Shown here: one piece after another, positions 50,031-61,170 of the stretch
Layout of the letters: the number at the start of each line of letters is the position of its first letter
Numbering within the stretch: the first letter of the stretch is position 1
Source: Annona cherimola
Taxonomy: Eukaryota; Streptophyta; Magnoliopsida; Magnoliales; Annonaceae
Length of the DNA stretch: 64,000 nt
Direction: 5' to 3'
NCBI GenBank assembly: GCA_030490835.1
Contig: CM059971.1
Coordinates: forward strand, 122,916,564 to 122,980,563
Translations under genes and position numbers: made by a program
The notes under the pieces: model-generated
Told to the model about the DNA's origin: nothing
Seen by the model: only the letters and a program-made list of their open reading frames with translations
Database searches by the model: none

Positions 50031-50304
50031 ATTCAATAATAGGCTACTTTTGATGTATTTAGATGATAAAAAAATTTAGTATTAAAGCTCCACAAGGTGC
50101 ATTGGGTCCCTATGAAGCGTCAACCAATTGAAGAATGAGAATTTCATTGTTATGGAATTTCTTTTTCATTGATCTATTGTTGTCTTGATTCACTTAGTAG
50201 TAAAAGGTGCAATTGCAAATGAGGTGGATTATACTTGATCAAGGTTAAGTCATTTCAATTTTATGAGAAAGAAAAACGTGAGAAAGCCACCATTTCAAAA
50301 TTAG

Positions 50305-50520
50305 GGGCATGTTTGGGATTGTAAAATGAGAAAAAATTGTGATATGGGATGATAATAAAAAAATAGTTTAAAATTTACATGATTGATATGAAATAATATA
50401 GATAAAGTTTAAATAAATATGATAGTTCGAAGGAAAAATAATTGGAATATAAGAATAATGTTAGAAAAATAGGGTTGTTGGATTATAAAATCATGTCTCG
50501 GTAAATATACTCCCATACTA
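50305..50520. repeat. Diverged Tourist-like MITE candidate
   Basis: It opens GGGGCATGTTTGGGATTG and has an interior related in layout to the Tourist-like copies (GTGATATGGGATGATAAT, AAAAATAATTGGAA). The right end is not clear. Confidence 0.4.
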
Positions 50521-50859
50521 CACTATATTAAACCATACCATATATGCAGAAATACCAAACTTGCTATGGGCTTTATTTGTTTAGAAAACTTCTATCCAAC
50601 AAAGTTACATAAAAATTGTTACATATAATCCCCCTCGTTATTTTTTATTTATTATATTTATGATTCAATCCTATACATATTTTTTAATATTTTAATCACA
50701 AACGTGTAAATCTAACAATGTTGCTAATAGAATAGTTATTGAGACACTACTCTAAAAAAACAGAGATAAACTCCTCATATCATGTCTCAAAGGTTGAAAT
50801 TTCTACACCAAGGTGGTACTTTTTACCAACCTCATTAGTTACATTTTGACAATCACCTC

Positions 50860-51330
50860 ATTATTAATATGTTTGATGATTAATACAAAATTAAATTTAT
50901 TTATTATATTTAATACCACTTATTTATTTAATAGATAGTTTCATCCAAATCAAGTATATATAGAATCCACGTTTGCTTCAAATAAAATATTTATATATAA
51001 ATTATGAAAAAAATTTAAATATGTTCACACATATTAGAATATAATAATACTATTTATCCACAGTAATAAAATTTTGGATGGTTTAAATGCTAAAAATATT
51101 ACTTTAAAATTAATATATGTTGATTTTAAGGAGCCATGCACAGTTATACTATGCAGAAAGGATTCTTATGATAATATAAATAGTATTAAATATTGCATAA
51201 TTATACTGAAAAGATGAAAGGATTCCTATGATAATTAAAAAAATTAATATAATGCATGAAATGATTTTTTCTCAAAAATACTGAAAATGAAAAGGATTAC
51301 GTATAAAAAGAGTTTCATAAAAGTAAAGAC
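50860..51330. repeat. AT-rich foldback MITE family 2, copy
   Basis: It contains ATTAAATTTATTTATTATAT, TCATCCAAATCAAGTATATA, TTTGCTTCAAATAAAATAT and GGATGGTTTAAATGC blocks in family order. Confidence 0.6.
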
Positions 51331-51749
51331 TCATCAAAAATTGCGATCCAGTCGATTTGTAGTATTTGGTAGACGATGCAAAGAAAACGGAGGACGGGAC
51401 AACAGATGGTATGTCTGACTCGGTCGCCGTTGCAATGAAAGCGCTGGCTTAGTAATCATGTGAGTGACATGGTCAGGAAGTTAACGCTTCGGCGCGAGTT
51501 TGGTTATAATCCGGAGGATTGTCTTTTGGAATTGGACCGAACTCGGGCGGTTTGACGGGTCAGAGTCAAGACAATGAACTGCGAACGTTCTAGTCCGATT
51601 ATTGGCGATTAACCTCTGGTTTTCAATACTTGATGGAAACCGGTTGGAGCATTGGCTGGGCCAAGAAAATCCATTTAACTGGGGTCCGGTTACACAGTTA
51701 ATAACCACATGACACCCGTGTTTCCGTATATATTTTTTTAAAATTTTAT

Positions 51750-52110
51750 GATTTGATGGTTGATATAAAATTCAGTTTACTCATTAAATTTATCATAATA
51801 GTTAGGAGATCTAGTTTCATTCCAATCAAATATGAGTATGGTCTATATTTTTTGAAAAATATATGCACATGTGTAAATTATAAAAAAAATTTAAATTTAT
51901 TTACATATATATTAAAATCTAATAATACTTTACAAAATCATTTATCCACATAGAAAGTATATTTTAAATGGTTTAAACATTAAAAATATAATTTTAAAAT
52001 AGATATTTAATATTAACCATTTTATTACGTTGGTTTTACACGTTTGTAAATGCAGCCCATGCACACTAAGATGTTAAAACGAATTTATATAAAAGAGAGG
52101 TTTCGTATAA
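51750..52110. repeat. AT-rich foldback MITE family 2, copy
   Basis: It contains GATGGTTGATATAAAATTCA, CATTCCAATCAAATATGAG, AATAATACTTTACAAAATCA and CATTTTATTACGTTGGTTTT blocks. The left arm is intact, the right arm lost. Confidence 0.65.
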
Positions 52111-53439
52111 GCATTTCTGATATATAACATATTAGGTCTAGGATACCACAATATTGATATTGAACTTCTTTATCTGAATTCAGCATGAAATATATTAAGT
52201 ATTTATCTTGAACCGCACATGTTTTCAGTATATTATATTATATATCATTAATGTTAAATTTTAACAATTGCACAAATAATTAGTATATTGTAAGTTTTAT
52301 ATTAATGTTCCAGTTCAAACTGGTTGAACAGGTTTGACCTTAGTTTTTTATCTTTAAAAATTGTCGAATTTTAGAGGTGCATTCTAGCGAAGCCCGCATA
52401 TCATGAAGATAAAAAAATATATTCTCGAGACTACTGTAAATTGCTTGATCTACAATTAGCTGTATTGGGATGCCATATTTTTAAATTCTCAAATACAACA
52501 GTATATTTGACGTAAAAAACACCCCTGAAAAAGAATCACTAGTGTAATTTGACTTTTTTTTTTGGTGGTGTAATTTGACTTCTTGATTAATTGATCTTCC
52601 TACTTTTATTTATCATTTTTTATATTAATATTCTTTTTGTGCTATCATAAAGGTAACTTTCATATCATAGTGTAATGAAGATTTTTTAATTTTTTAATAA
52701 AATGTTAATATTCACAAGGTTAGATTTGCAATGATTTGTGAAGAAGTTGATGTAGATTAGGGTTAATTTGATGGTGAAATAAAAATTCAATAATATATCC
52801 TAACCAAAGAAAGGCCGAGGCCAAATGACCCCAACTTCGTCCCAAGGCCTTGATGAGTCTTTGCTCTGTTAGACCGCTATGAAGGTGAGGTCCTGGCGCT
52901 CAAGGTTAAGAGATTCAACTCGTAACCAACTTGGCTTACCACCCATCCAATGCATGTGCGTGTGCCTTTTTTTTTTTTTTTTTTTTTTCCACATATCTTA
53001 GGAAGAGGCCATGCATGTTAACTCTTCCTTCACGTGTGAGGCCATGTTATACTACCTTGTTTATCAAAGGACCCCTAATTATTAGATTTATTCATCCTCT
53101 TGGTACAACCATCTACAAAAAAAAAAAAGTTACATTACCAAACCGCCTAATACATCTTCGGCTTATTTGTAAAATATCCGAACACATTATTATGATCAAT
53201 TCTATAATGCAGTATATATCGAACTAGAGAAATCATGCCCATTTGAATAGAAATACTTTGAAAATGATTTTACTCTTGCTCTCTTTCTTTCCCTCTCACT
53301 TCTCATGACTTGTAAGGGTTCAATTAGGGACATCATTGTATTTATTTTTTTTACAAATATTATAAACATGTTTAGTTTTCCATGGTTTTCGAGGTAGTTT
53401 TGGATCCAACGAACATTTATTTTTATGCAGAATGTTTTG
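52111..53439. other. Intergenic, unassigned
   Basis: AT-rich. Around 52840-52990 a minus-strand tRNA-like head (GTGGTAAGCC, then ACGAGTTGAATC) lies next to a T run, but the order of parts does not match a normal SINE. Confidence 0.3.
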
Positions 53440-53815
53440 ATGCAACCGAATACATTGAAATTTTAATGCATCCAACTAGAATTTTTGTTTTTTAATATTT
53501 TTAAATTTTTTTATAAAATTTTTAATCTACGTGTATTTAATTTATAAATTAAAATTTACCATTTTTGAAAATGTGTATATATATTTTTTATTTTTAAAAA
53601 TAGGAGGGGTTTTAGTAATTTTAAATGACTAAAATACCGATATTTTCAAACATAAAAAATGTATATATAAATTTTCAAAAATGATAAAACTTAATACATA
53701 AGTTAAACATACTTAGATTAAAAGTTTTATAAAAAATAAAATATTAAAAATAAAATTTCTAGCAGGATGCATTGAAATTTTGATGCACTTGGTTGCATTG
53801 AAACAAAACTCCATT
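53440..53815. repeat. Palindromic core element, family 3, copy j
   Basis: The left arm ATGCAACCGAATACATTGAA pairs with the right TTTTGATGCACTTGGTTGCA; the inner arm CCAACTAGAATTTTTG pairs with AAATTTCTAGCAGG. Core AATCTACGTGTATTTAATTT and the inverted AAGTTAAACATACTTAGATT. Confidence 0.7.
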
Positions 53816-54114
53816 TTTATTGTAGTACCAAAAATTGTTTCAATTGAATATAAATACTTAAATCCATAATCGTATGTATTAAAATATTATAATGATTAAT
53901 ATAATCATTAGGCCATAAAGGAAAAGCGTTCTAAACACTTGGATGTTCAATTAACTGCTTTGATTTGCACATTGATAAAAAAAAAATTTAGATGAAACTT
54001 AGCTTCTAAAATTTTTTTGTTTTAAATATTGAATTGTAATAAAAGATGAATGATCCTGTTAGCTCGGAGTAGGCAAATGTCATGTTTAGCTCACTTTAAA
54101 AAATTGATTTACAA

Positions 54115-54365
54115 CAATTTTTTTTTTGCTTTTTTTCTTTATATACTTATTTATATAAGTGTATTTAAGATATAAACTAAGTTTTACCATTTTTTGGACA
54201 TGTGTATATATTTTTTTGAAAATTTTAAAATAGTTAAAAATATTAAAAATATATATAAATATTCAAAAATGGTAAAATTTAGTTTATATGTTAAATATAA
54301 TTAGATAAATAAGTGTACGAAAAAAATAAAAAATTATAATATGTGAAAATTTTAAGATGAACTAA
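54115..54365. repeat. Palindromic core element, family 3, copy k
   Basis: Core ATATAAGTGTATTTAAGATA and AAACTAAGTTTTACCATTTT, inverted as AAATGGTAAAATTTAGTTTA and TGTTAAATATAATTAGATAA. The arms are short. Confidence 0.55.
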
Positions 54366-54799
54366 ACAGAAAATTTTAATTAGCGGGGGCATACACCATC
54401 ACTCGTCGTAATAAAAACTATGCTCTCGCTCACGGCCTGACACCGGACGTCGGACCTCGCATGTCACACCGATCGCATATGCTAACAAATGACGACTTTA
54501 ATTAGGACTTTGGCCGGGCCAATTACGAAGCGCCAATCCGTGGTTTGCCGTTTCCGTCTCGTTTGGGTGGGTCAATTGTGGGAATCATTGGAACATATAT
54601 TTATTGGCCGTGTATCAAGAATTTTAATTTCGGTCGTCGTGGAAAATCTTAGACTTCATTCAACTGTGAATTTTGAATTTTCACCAATCAATGGGCTACA
54701 GCTTATGTATCTTGAGGTGCTACGTCTTCTCACAAGGTGGATGGCAATGCACAAACCGCGAAATTGCTAGCGCAATTTCTACTGAACGCTACCATTTGA

Positions 54800-54889
54800 G
54801 AAAAAAAGAAAAGAAACTACTTAAAGCCAACAATAATTACTAAAGAAAAAAAGAAAAGAAACTGCTTAAAGCCAACAATAATTACTAAG
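54800..54889. repeat. 45 bp tandem duplication beside the hAT element
   Basis: Two near-identical units share AAGAAAAGAAACT(A/G)CTTAAA and GCCAACAATAATTACTAA. The second ends about 50 bp before the hAT target site. Confidence 0.9.
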
Positions 54890-55229
54890 TCGTTGCCTTC
54901 CCCAACGAGATCCCGGCCACATTAGTACATGTCATGCCTTCCCACTAGGGGTGTTAATGGTCATGGTCAACCCGTTAATAAATGAGTTTGGGTTGAGATT
55001 TTTGAATAAATGAGTTATGATCCGCCAACCCGTTCAACCATTTAATTAAATAAACGGATTATGGTTGAGACTTCGCAAGTCGTCAATCCGTCCAACTCGT
55101 TTATTTAACCCGTTCAACCCGTATAACCCATTTATATGTAATATATTATATAATATATATAATATATGAAATTTATTTGGCCCTGCCCCTACCCTTCCCA
55201 CTCCTATATCCCGCCCACGTATGTGGGCC

Positions 55230-55745
55230 TTGGCCAGCAATAACCTAATCCCGCATTCCCGCTGGCTTTCGCTGCTCCGGCAAAAAGATCCACGCCCCCT
55301 CTTAGTCTCTCTCTCTCTTACAGCGTATGGCTGCCCTGCCCCGTCCTCCGCCTGCTCCTCATAGCCCTGACCCCTGTGAATCCCAGCGAGCCTATCCTCT
55401 CCATCCCGCCCCACCTCCCACGACGACTTGAACACAGTCCTTTCCTTCAGCGCAATCCTTCCCCCACTCTCTCTTACAGCATCTTAGCAGCCGAGCGTCC
55501 TGCCATCTTCCGCTGCTCCGCACAGCCCTGTATCCCAACTGAGCCAATCTTCTCCATCCTGCCCACCTCCCACATGAACCTTCAGCGCAATCCTTCCCCC
55601 ACTCTCTCTTTCGGCGTCTTAGCAGTCGAGCGTCCTGCTGTCCTCCACTACTTCGCACAGCCCTGTGAATCCCAACAGCCAATCTTCTCCATCCCGCACA
55701 GCCCTGTGAATCCCTGTCCACGCTCACCACGCCCTAATCTCTCAG
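55230..55745 (+). repeat. Tandem repeats, 135 bp period, in the hAT leader
   Basis: CCTTCAGCGCAATCCTTCCC is found at 55444 and 55579, and CACAGCCCTGT at 55521, 55656 and 55697. The first two intervals are both 135 bp. An older, more diverged unit precedes them (55240-55400). The region is pyrimidine-rich and ends in a CT run, and resembles an expressed 5' leader. Confidence 0.8.
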
Positions 55746-56037
55746 TCTCTCTCTCTCTCTCTCTTATGGGCAAAACCCTAGATTCTGGCAGCTGTGTGAC
55801 TCTAATAAGGTTTAACAACTGATTTTCTTCTTCGATTCTAGAATTTCTTTCTCATTTCGGTAATTCTACTTTGCAAACTATCTTATCTACTGGTTTCGAT
55901 CTGTGTTAACATGTGAATAATCAAATAATTGTGAATACTAGAAATTATAGTTGTTATATATAAATTACATTATCATGTTATGGTTGTAAAATTTATGCTT
56001 TGTCTTGTTGCATCTGATATATAATTAGGTATTGCAT

Positions 56038-58120
56038 ATGGATGAAGAGTGTATGGAAATTAATCAACCCACTCTTGAATTCCAAGTTGCTTCATCATCT
56101 ATGATTAAATCTAAGGCAAAAAGGGTCAGGACGTTAACTTCAGTGGTGTGAGAACATTTTACTAAAGATAAAGATGAAAATGGGAAGCTTTTAGGGACAT
56201 GTAAATGCAACTATTGCAAGAAATCATATGAATGTAACAGTGGTCATGGTACAACGACACTTAAAAGACACTTGGATAGTCAATGCCCAAAGTATCCCCA
56301 TGGTGATAGAGATAAAAAACAGCAATTATTGACATTTTCAATTAGTGCAGGATCAGGAGATGGAAATGTTTTAAGTAACTGGAAATTTGATCAAGAATTC
56401 TCTAGGAAGGCAATGACACGCATGATTATTGAGGATGAATTACTTTTTAAGTTTGTTGAAAAGAATGACTTTCGTCAGTTTTGTAAATCTTTGCAACCAA
56501 GATTTAACATTGTCACAAGAGCTACAATTACTAAAGATTGTGTGGATATTTATATGTTAGAAAGGGAAAAGCTAGAAAGTTTTTTTTCAATAATTAGTTA
56601 ATCATATTTCCTTGACTACTGATTTATAGACTTCCAACCAAAATCAAGGATACTTGTGTCTCACCGCATATTACATTGATGTAAAGTGGAAGAAACAAAA
56701 GAGGATTATTTGCTTCTGTATTCTCTCATCACCACACACCGGGAATATTATTGCACAGTCTCTTGAGTTGGGTCTTAAAAGTTGAGGCATTAAAAAAATC
56801 TGCACTATCACTGTGGATACTACTTCTTCCAATGATGTTGCTGTAAAGAATTTTGGGAGAAAAATGTTAAAAAAGAATGCATTGCTATGTGGTGGGGAAT
56901 ATTTGCATGTTAGATGTGTTGCACATATTATAAATTTAATTGTCAAAGATGGTATAGATGAAATCAAAGATTCAGTATTTCGAATCCGGTTTGCTGTTAG
57001 ATATGTGAAAAGTTCTCCAAGTAGGATCTAAAAATTCAAAATGTGCACTAAGGAGGAAGAAATTACATGTCAACATTCTCTATGCTTGGATGTATCGACT
57101 CGTTGGAACTCTACATATTTAATGTTGGAATCTGCTTTAAAATATCAAAAGACATTTGATTGTCTTGCTAATAAAGATAGTGTTTTTAGATCAAACAGTC
57201 CTCCAACGGATGAAGATTGGGAGAATGCTAGAGTAATTTGTAAATTTTTGGAGAAGTTTTATCAAATCACTACTCGTGTATCTGTTTCTTTGTATTGCAC
57301 TTCAAATATTTATTTTGTGAAAGTTTATAAGATTGAAAGGCTCTTGCTCTCTTTTCAAAAGTCATCTGATGTGAACTTGAGGCAAATGTCTATAAAAATG
57401 AAAGATAAATTTGATAAGTATTGGGAGACTTTTGAGAAGATGAACATTTTATTAATTATTGTTGTGGTGTTAGATCCACGATACAAATTAGGATATGTTG
57501 AATGGTATTATGAAATGAGTCATAGATTAAAGAAATTATTAGAAATTGGTCAAAAAGTGAAAGAAAAATTGTATGAGTTGTACACCATTTATGAAACTGA
57601 GCTTTGTGAGACTGTATCTAAGGATGACAATAGTGATGAGGTGGATGAGGTTAATATGAACTAGGATGATGTTGGTGAAGATGATGCATGGTATCAATGT
57701 GATTGGTTCTCAAAGTGTGAATACTTAAAAATAAAAGTGGATCAATATCTAGAAGAAGCGAGTGTGGGTAGGGCATGTGAGTTTGATATTTTGGCATGGT
57801 GGTCTAAAATAAGGACTACAAAATATTACCTCATCTAGCACGAGATATTTTGGCAATTCTAGTGTCTACGTTTGCTTCGGAATCAGCTTTTAGCACAGGT
57901 GGACGTGTGCTGGATCAATTCAGAAGCTTTTTAACACCACGACTTGTGAAGATTTTGGTATGTACACAGGATTGGATCAAAGCATCACCACAACCTCTAG
58001 GAGTTGAGGAGAACTTGACAAAAATTGAAGCAACTGAATCAAGTATTTACTTTTATCTTTTTAAACTGATTTTCATACTTTATACTATATTATTTTATTT
58101 TTGTTCACATATTCATTGAC
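56038..58120 (+). pseudogene. hAT transposase with BED zinc finger, inactivated
   Basis: In plants such proteins bind hAT ends and cut and paste the element. The reading starts at the ATG at 56038 after a probable leader intron (acceptor near 56030). The BED finger is visible (CKCNYCKKSYECNSGHG, then LKRHLDSQC). The catalytic-region pieces include ITVDTTSSNDVAVKNF and DVSTRWNSTYLML, then DUF4413-like KYWETFEKMN and VVLDPRYKLGYVEWYY. The C-terminal dimerisation region is ASESAFSTGGRVLD. Breaks: TGA at 56149-56151 where Trp is usual, TAA near 56601, further stops around 56640-56790, a stop near 57029, TAG at 57662, and at least two frame changes (between about 56600 and 56813, and between 57664 and 57850). 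It cannot make a whole transposase. Confidence 0.93.
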
Positions 58121-59149
58121 ACTTTTCAATAATTTTACAGCTATAACAACTTTTGTTAATCTTAAGACGAGTATTGATTTTCTCAAATAGTTGGATCTGA
58201 ATTGAGGTAATAATAAAAATTTAGACAGCTTATATAGTTCTTTAATCTTTTATAAATTAGTTTTATATGTTTAACTGTTTTCTAATATCTATTTCATTTT
58301 ACTATATATTTTCAGAACTCAAATGATATTGCATAAAATGGAGAAAGTGGATGAAGAACTATCAAGTTTGGAGAGCATAAGACAATTATTTGTTGTTTTT
58401 TATTTTTAGATCGAAGTTGTTTGAACTTTGAACTCTACTCATTGTTATGTGTTTTAAGACAATAATGTGTAACAATATGTGATATTTGAACTTTTGAAAT
58501 GTGATTGTTTGAGTTTATTATAATGAAAGTCTTACATGATTCTTCCCAAATGTATGTTTGTGTGTTTCGTATTTATACCGTTGATTGAATTGTTTGATAG
58601 AAATAAAATATGTTATAATTTGAAACAGGAATTGACATTAAAGAGATGACTTGAAATTGGAGCTGATGTTTTCAAGCCAAAATAAATTAAATTTAGGTAC
58701 GTTAATTTTGAGTTATTTAATTTATTTAATTTTATAGACTTTATTGAAGATTTTTAGCATTAAAATTAGTAACAAACACAACCCGTTAATCCGTTTATTA
58801 AATGAGTTGTAAATGGGTTAAGGTCGAAGTTTTTTAAATGAGTTAATAAACAGATTAGGGTCGAGATATATTAAATGGGTTAGGATTAAGATTAGGCTCC
58901 AACTCGTTCAACCTGATCCATTAACACCCCTACTTCCCACACGGCCACACCACATGAGCCCGCAACGTATTTTATTTATTTTTATTTATTTTTCAAGAAA
59001 ACGTCCAGTGCACCACTCGATAGCTAATACCGTAATACGTGGAGCCCAGAGTCGGCGCAGTTGATTGCTACTGGGGTCTGGGGTCTTGTTGCTGGTGTTT
59101 TGTTTTGGGTCGTGTGCCAATGACCCAAATTGTAGGTGGGTTTATCTCT

Positions 59150-59370
59150 GGTTTTAAAAAGTTATTAAAATAAAAGAAAATGATGTAATATAATAGGAAT
59201 AATAATGACGAGTGGAAAAAAAAGTTAAAATAGATAAGTTAGCTATACCTGTAGTTTTATAAAAATGATTGTAAAGTAGAGTAGTTATATAGAAAAATAT
59301 GAAGAAACGATTTAAAAATAAAATAATTAACAGATACTGAAAAATTTTAGACTGAAAAGTTCTACTATAG
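59150..59370. repeat. Tourist-like MITE remnant
   Basis: Interior motifs match the family (AAAGAAAATGATGTAATATA, GTTAAAATAGATAAGTTAG, AAAATGATTGTAAAGTAGAG, GAAAAATTTTAGACTG), but both termini are missing. Confidence 0.55.
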
Positions 59371-59619
59371 AGTCACTGTTTGGCTTATATTTGTTAGACA
59401 AAATTTATACTTGAATGATTCAGTTGTATAGTAAAATAGAATATAGAAAACAGATAATATGTGACTATTATTAATGAAAAATGAATACACAGTAAATTTT
59501 TTCATATAACTAGGGCTTAGATTTAATAATATTTTCATTTGCGAAAGTAGTCATTAAATCTTGCTAAAATAGTTTGATTGCGATGGGATGGGTCAAAAAA
59601 ATAAGGTGCAATTGTATGT

Positions 59620-59960
59620 GCCTGGCTGTATTGAGCCTCAATGCAATTGGGTGTACTACACCTAATTTTTAATTTTTTTAAAAAAAAATTCATGAAACTA
59701 TTAATCTGAGCATTTTTAACATATGGATTAATTTTTACCTTTTTGGAGACTTTTAGATATATATTTTTTTATTTTAAAAAATAGTGGCATTTTTAGTAAT
59801 GTAAAATTACTAAAATGCCATTGATTTTTAAAAATTCAAAAAAAATATAAAAATCTCCAAAAAATGGTAAACATTAATACACATATTAAATATACAAAGA
59901 TTAATAATTTTGTTAAATTTTTTTTTAAAAAAATGATTATATGCACCCAGACTTAACCTT
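59620..59960. repeat. Palindromic core element, family 3, copy l
   Basis: Core ACTATTAATCTGAGCATTTT and the inverted ACATATTAAATATACAAAGA, with the centre TTTAGTAATGTAAAATTACT. The left arm TGCCTGGCTGTATTGAG is only weakly mirrored on the right (ATGCACCCAGACTTAA). Confidence 0.6.
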
Positions 59961-61131
59961 ATTTCCATGGGCCAACAAAATGAATATAAGATTAATGTTA
60001 CTTTAATTTAATTTATTATTGATAGATTGTAGTGGAAATTTTATGTATAAATTAAAATCAAAATAAATATAACAAATCAGATGTAAAAATAATATGTCAA
60101 ATCTCAAATCTTCGAACTTTAACCGAAATTGCAGACCTAAATGAATAACTCAAGGGACCCAAATCTATGTTGAATTTAAAAAAAAAGGTTGTTTTGACCT
60201 AAAAAAAATGTGATTGTTTTAACTTGGTCCCTATCCCATCAACTCCCTATCTGTTAAATTTTGCAATTATATAAATTCGACTAATAGAATAACCTAATTT
60301 CAGAGTCCTGTTCACATGTTGACTTTTCGATCACCCTAGGTGGGGTTTATTATTAAAAAAAATCTTTATTTGCGGTAGTCGGCTTCATTTGCTTGAAAAA
60401 AGCAATAATCAAAAGGGGAAGGTTAAATAAACTTGAATATATCTTTAATGTCTTAATTAATGAGATACTCTATCATAATTATGCAATTATGTTTTTACAT
60501 ATATGAATAGAGATCAGAAATAGAGATTCAAAAATATACAAAGATTTATTAAGGGTTAGTTGTTATTTTTTTGAAAATGTATAACCCGTTTTTATGCTGA
60601 TATAAAAGCATGAGATTTTTTTTATGAGCATAAAAGCAGGAGATCTAGATATGAAGACGTGTGATTCTTAATCTTGTGGAAATAATTTATTTAGTTTAAT
60701 TGTGGAAATCAATGCATTATTTATTATATAGAAAATATATAAGAATATATGTATGTATATGTATGTATAAAAAAAGACTGGATCAGATGGCTTAGTTAGC
60801 CAGCATCCCTGGAAGCTGTAGGAAACCCATCAGTGGACCCCACTTCCTCAATCCTTACCCTTCTCCTTGCCTTCGTTCCTCCTCCGCTTTTATTGCCCGG
60901 CCTTGTAGGCGAGTCCAGAATCCAGATATGCTCGAGCTCGCTCTAGGTCGATCGGCAGCGGCAGCATCTCTGACGGCAATGGTGGAGATCATGCAGCCTG
61001 CCAACCTAATAGAAGAAAGCCCAAAATAGGGCATAGATAAAGGCATGGTACAAGCCCAGTCAACAGCGTTCTGATTATGTGATGACTCCAGATTGTCCAA
61101 ATTCGTTTCTGCATTGTCGGTGCTCCATGAT
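59961..61131. other. Intergenic, unassigned
   Basis: AT-rich to about 60780, then a mixed-composition stretch 60800-61130 with a minus-strand open frame of about 100 codons that I do not recognise. Confidence 0.3.
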
Positions 61132-61170
61132 GCAGGGGTGTAAAACGTAAATCCAGTCAAGTTGACTCAC

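Larger units (their letters stand above)
54946..58932 (+). mobile_element. Complete-ended hAT transposon, 3,987 bp
   Basis: The element starts TAGGGGTGTTAATGG and ends CCATTAACACCCCTA, a perfect 15 bp inverted repeat. It is flanked by the perfect 8 bp duplication CTTCCCAC (54938-54945 and 58933-58940), the hAT hallmark. Subterminal zones (about 54965-55130 and 58775-58920) are rich in AACCCGTT, AAATGAGTT and AAATGGGTTA motifs in both orientations, likely transposase binding sites. It encodes a broken hAT transposase and a CT-rich, tandemly repeated leader. Confidence 0.95.

Noticed and set aside
52840..52990. tRNA-like boxes next to a T run
   Set aside because: On the strand with box A and B the A run precedes the head, the reverse of a SINE; box match is weak.
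55392..55730. Frames on both strands in the hAT leader
   Set aside because: Produced by the 135 bp tandem repeat with period divisible by three; composition biased, no domain.
60855..61160. Minus-strand frame of 101 codons
   Set aside because: No domain, and its start overlaps the putative hAT-like end next to the LTR.
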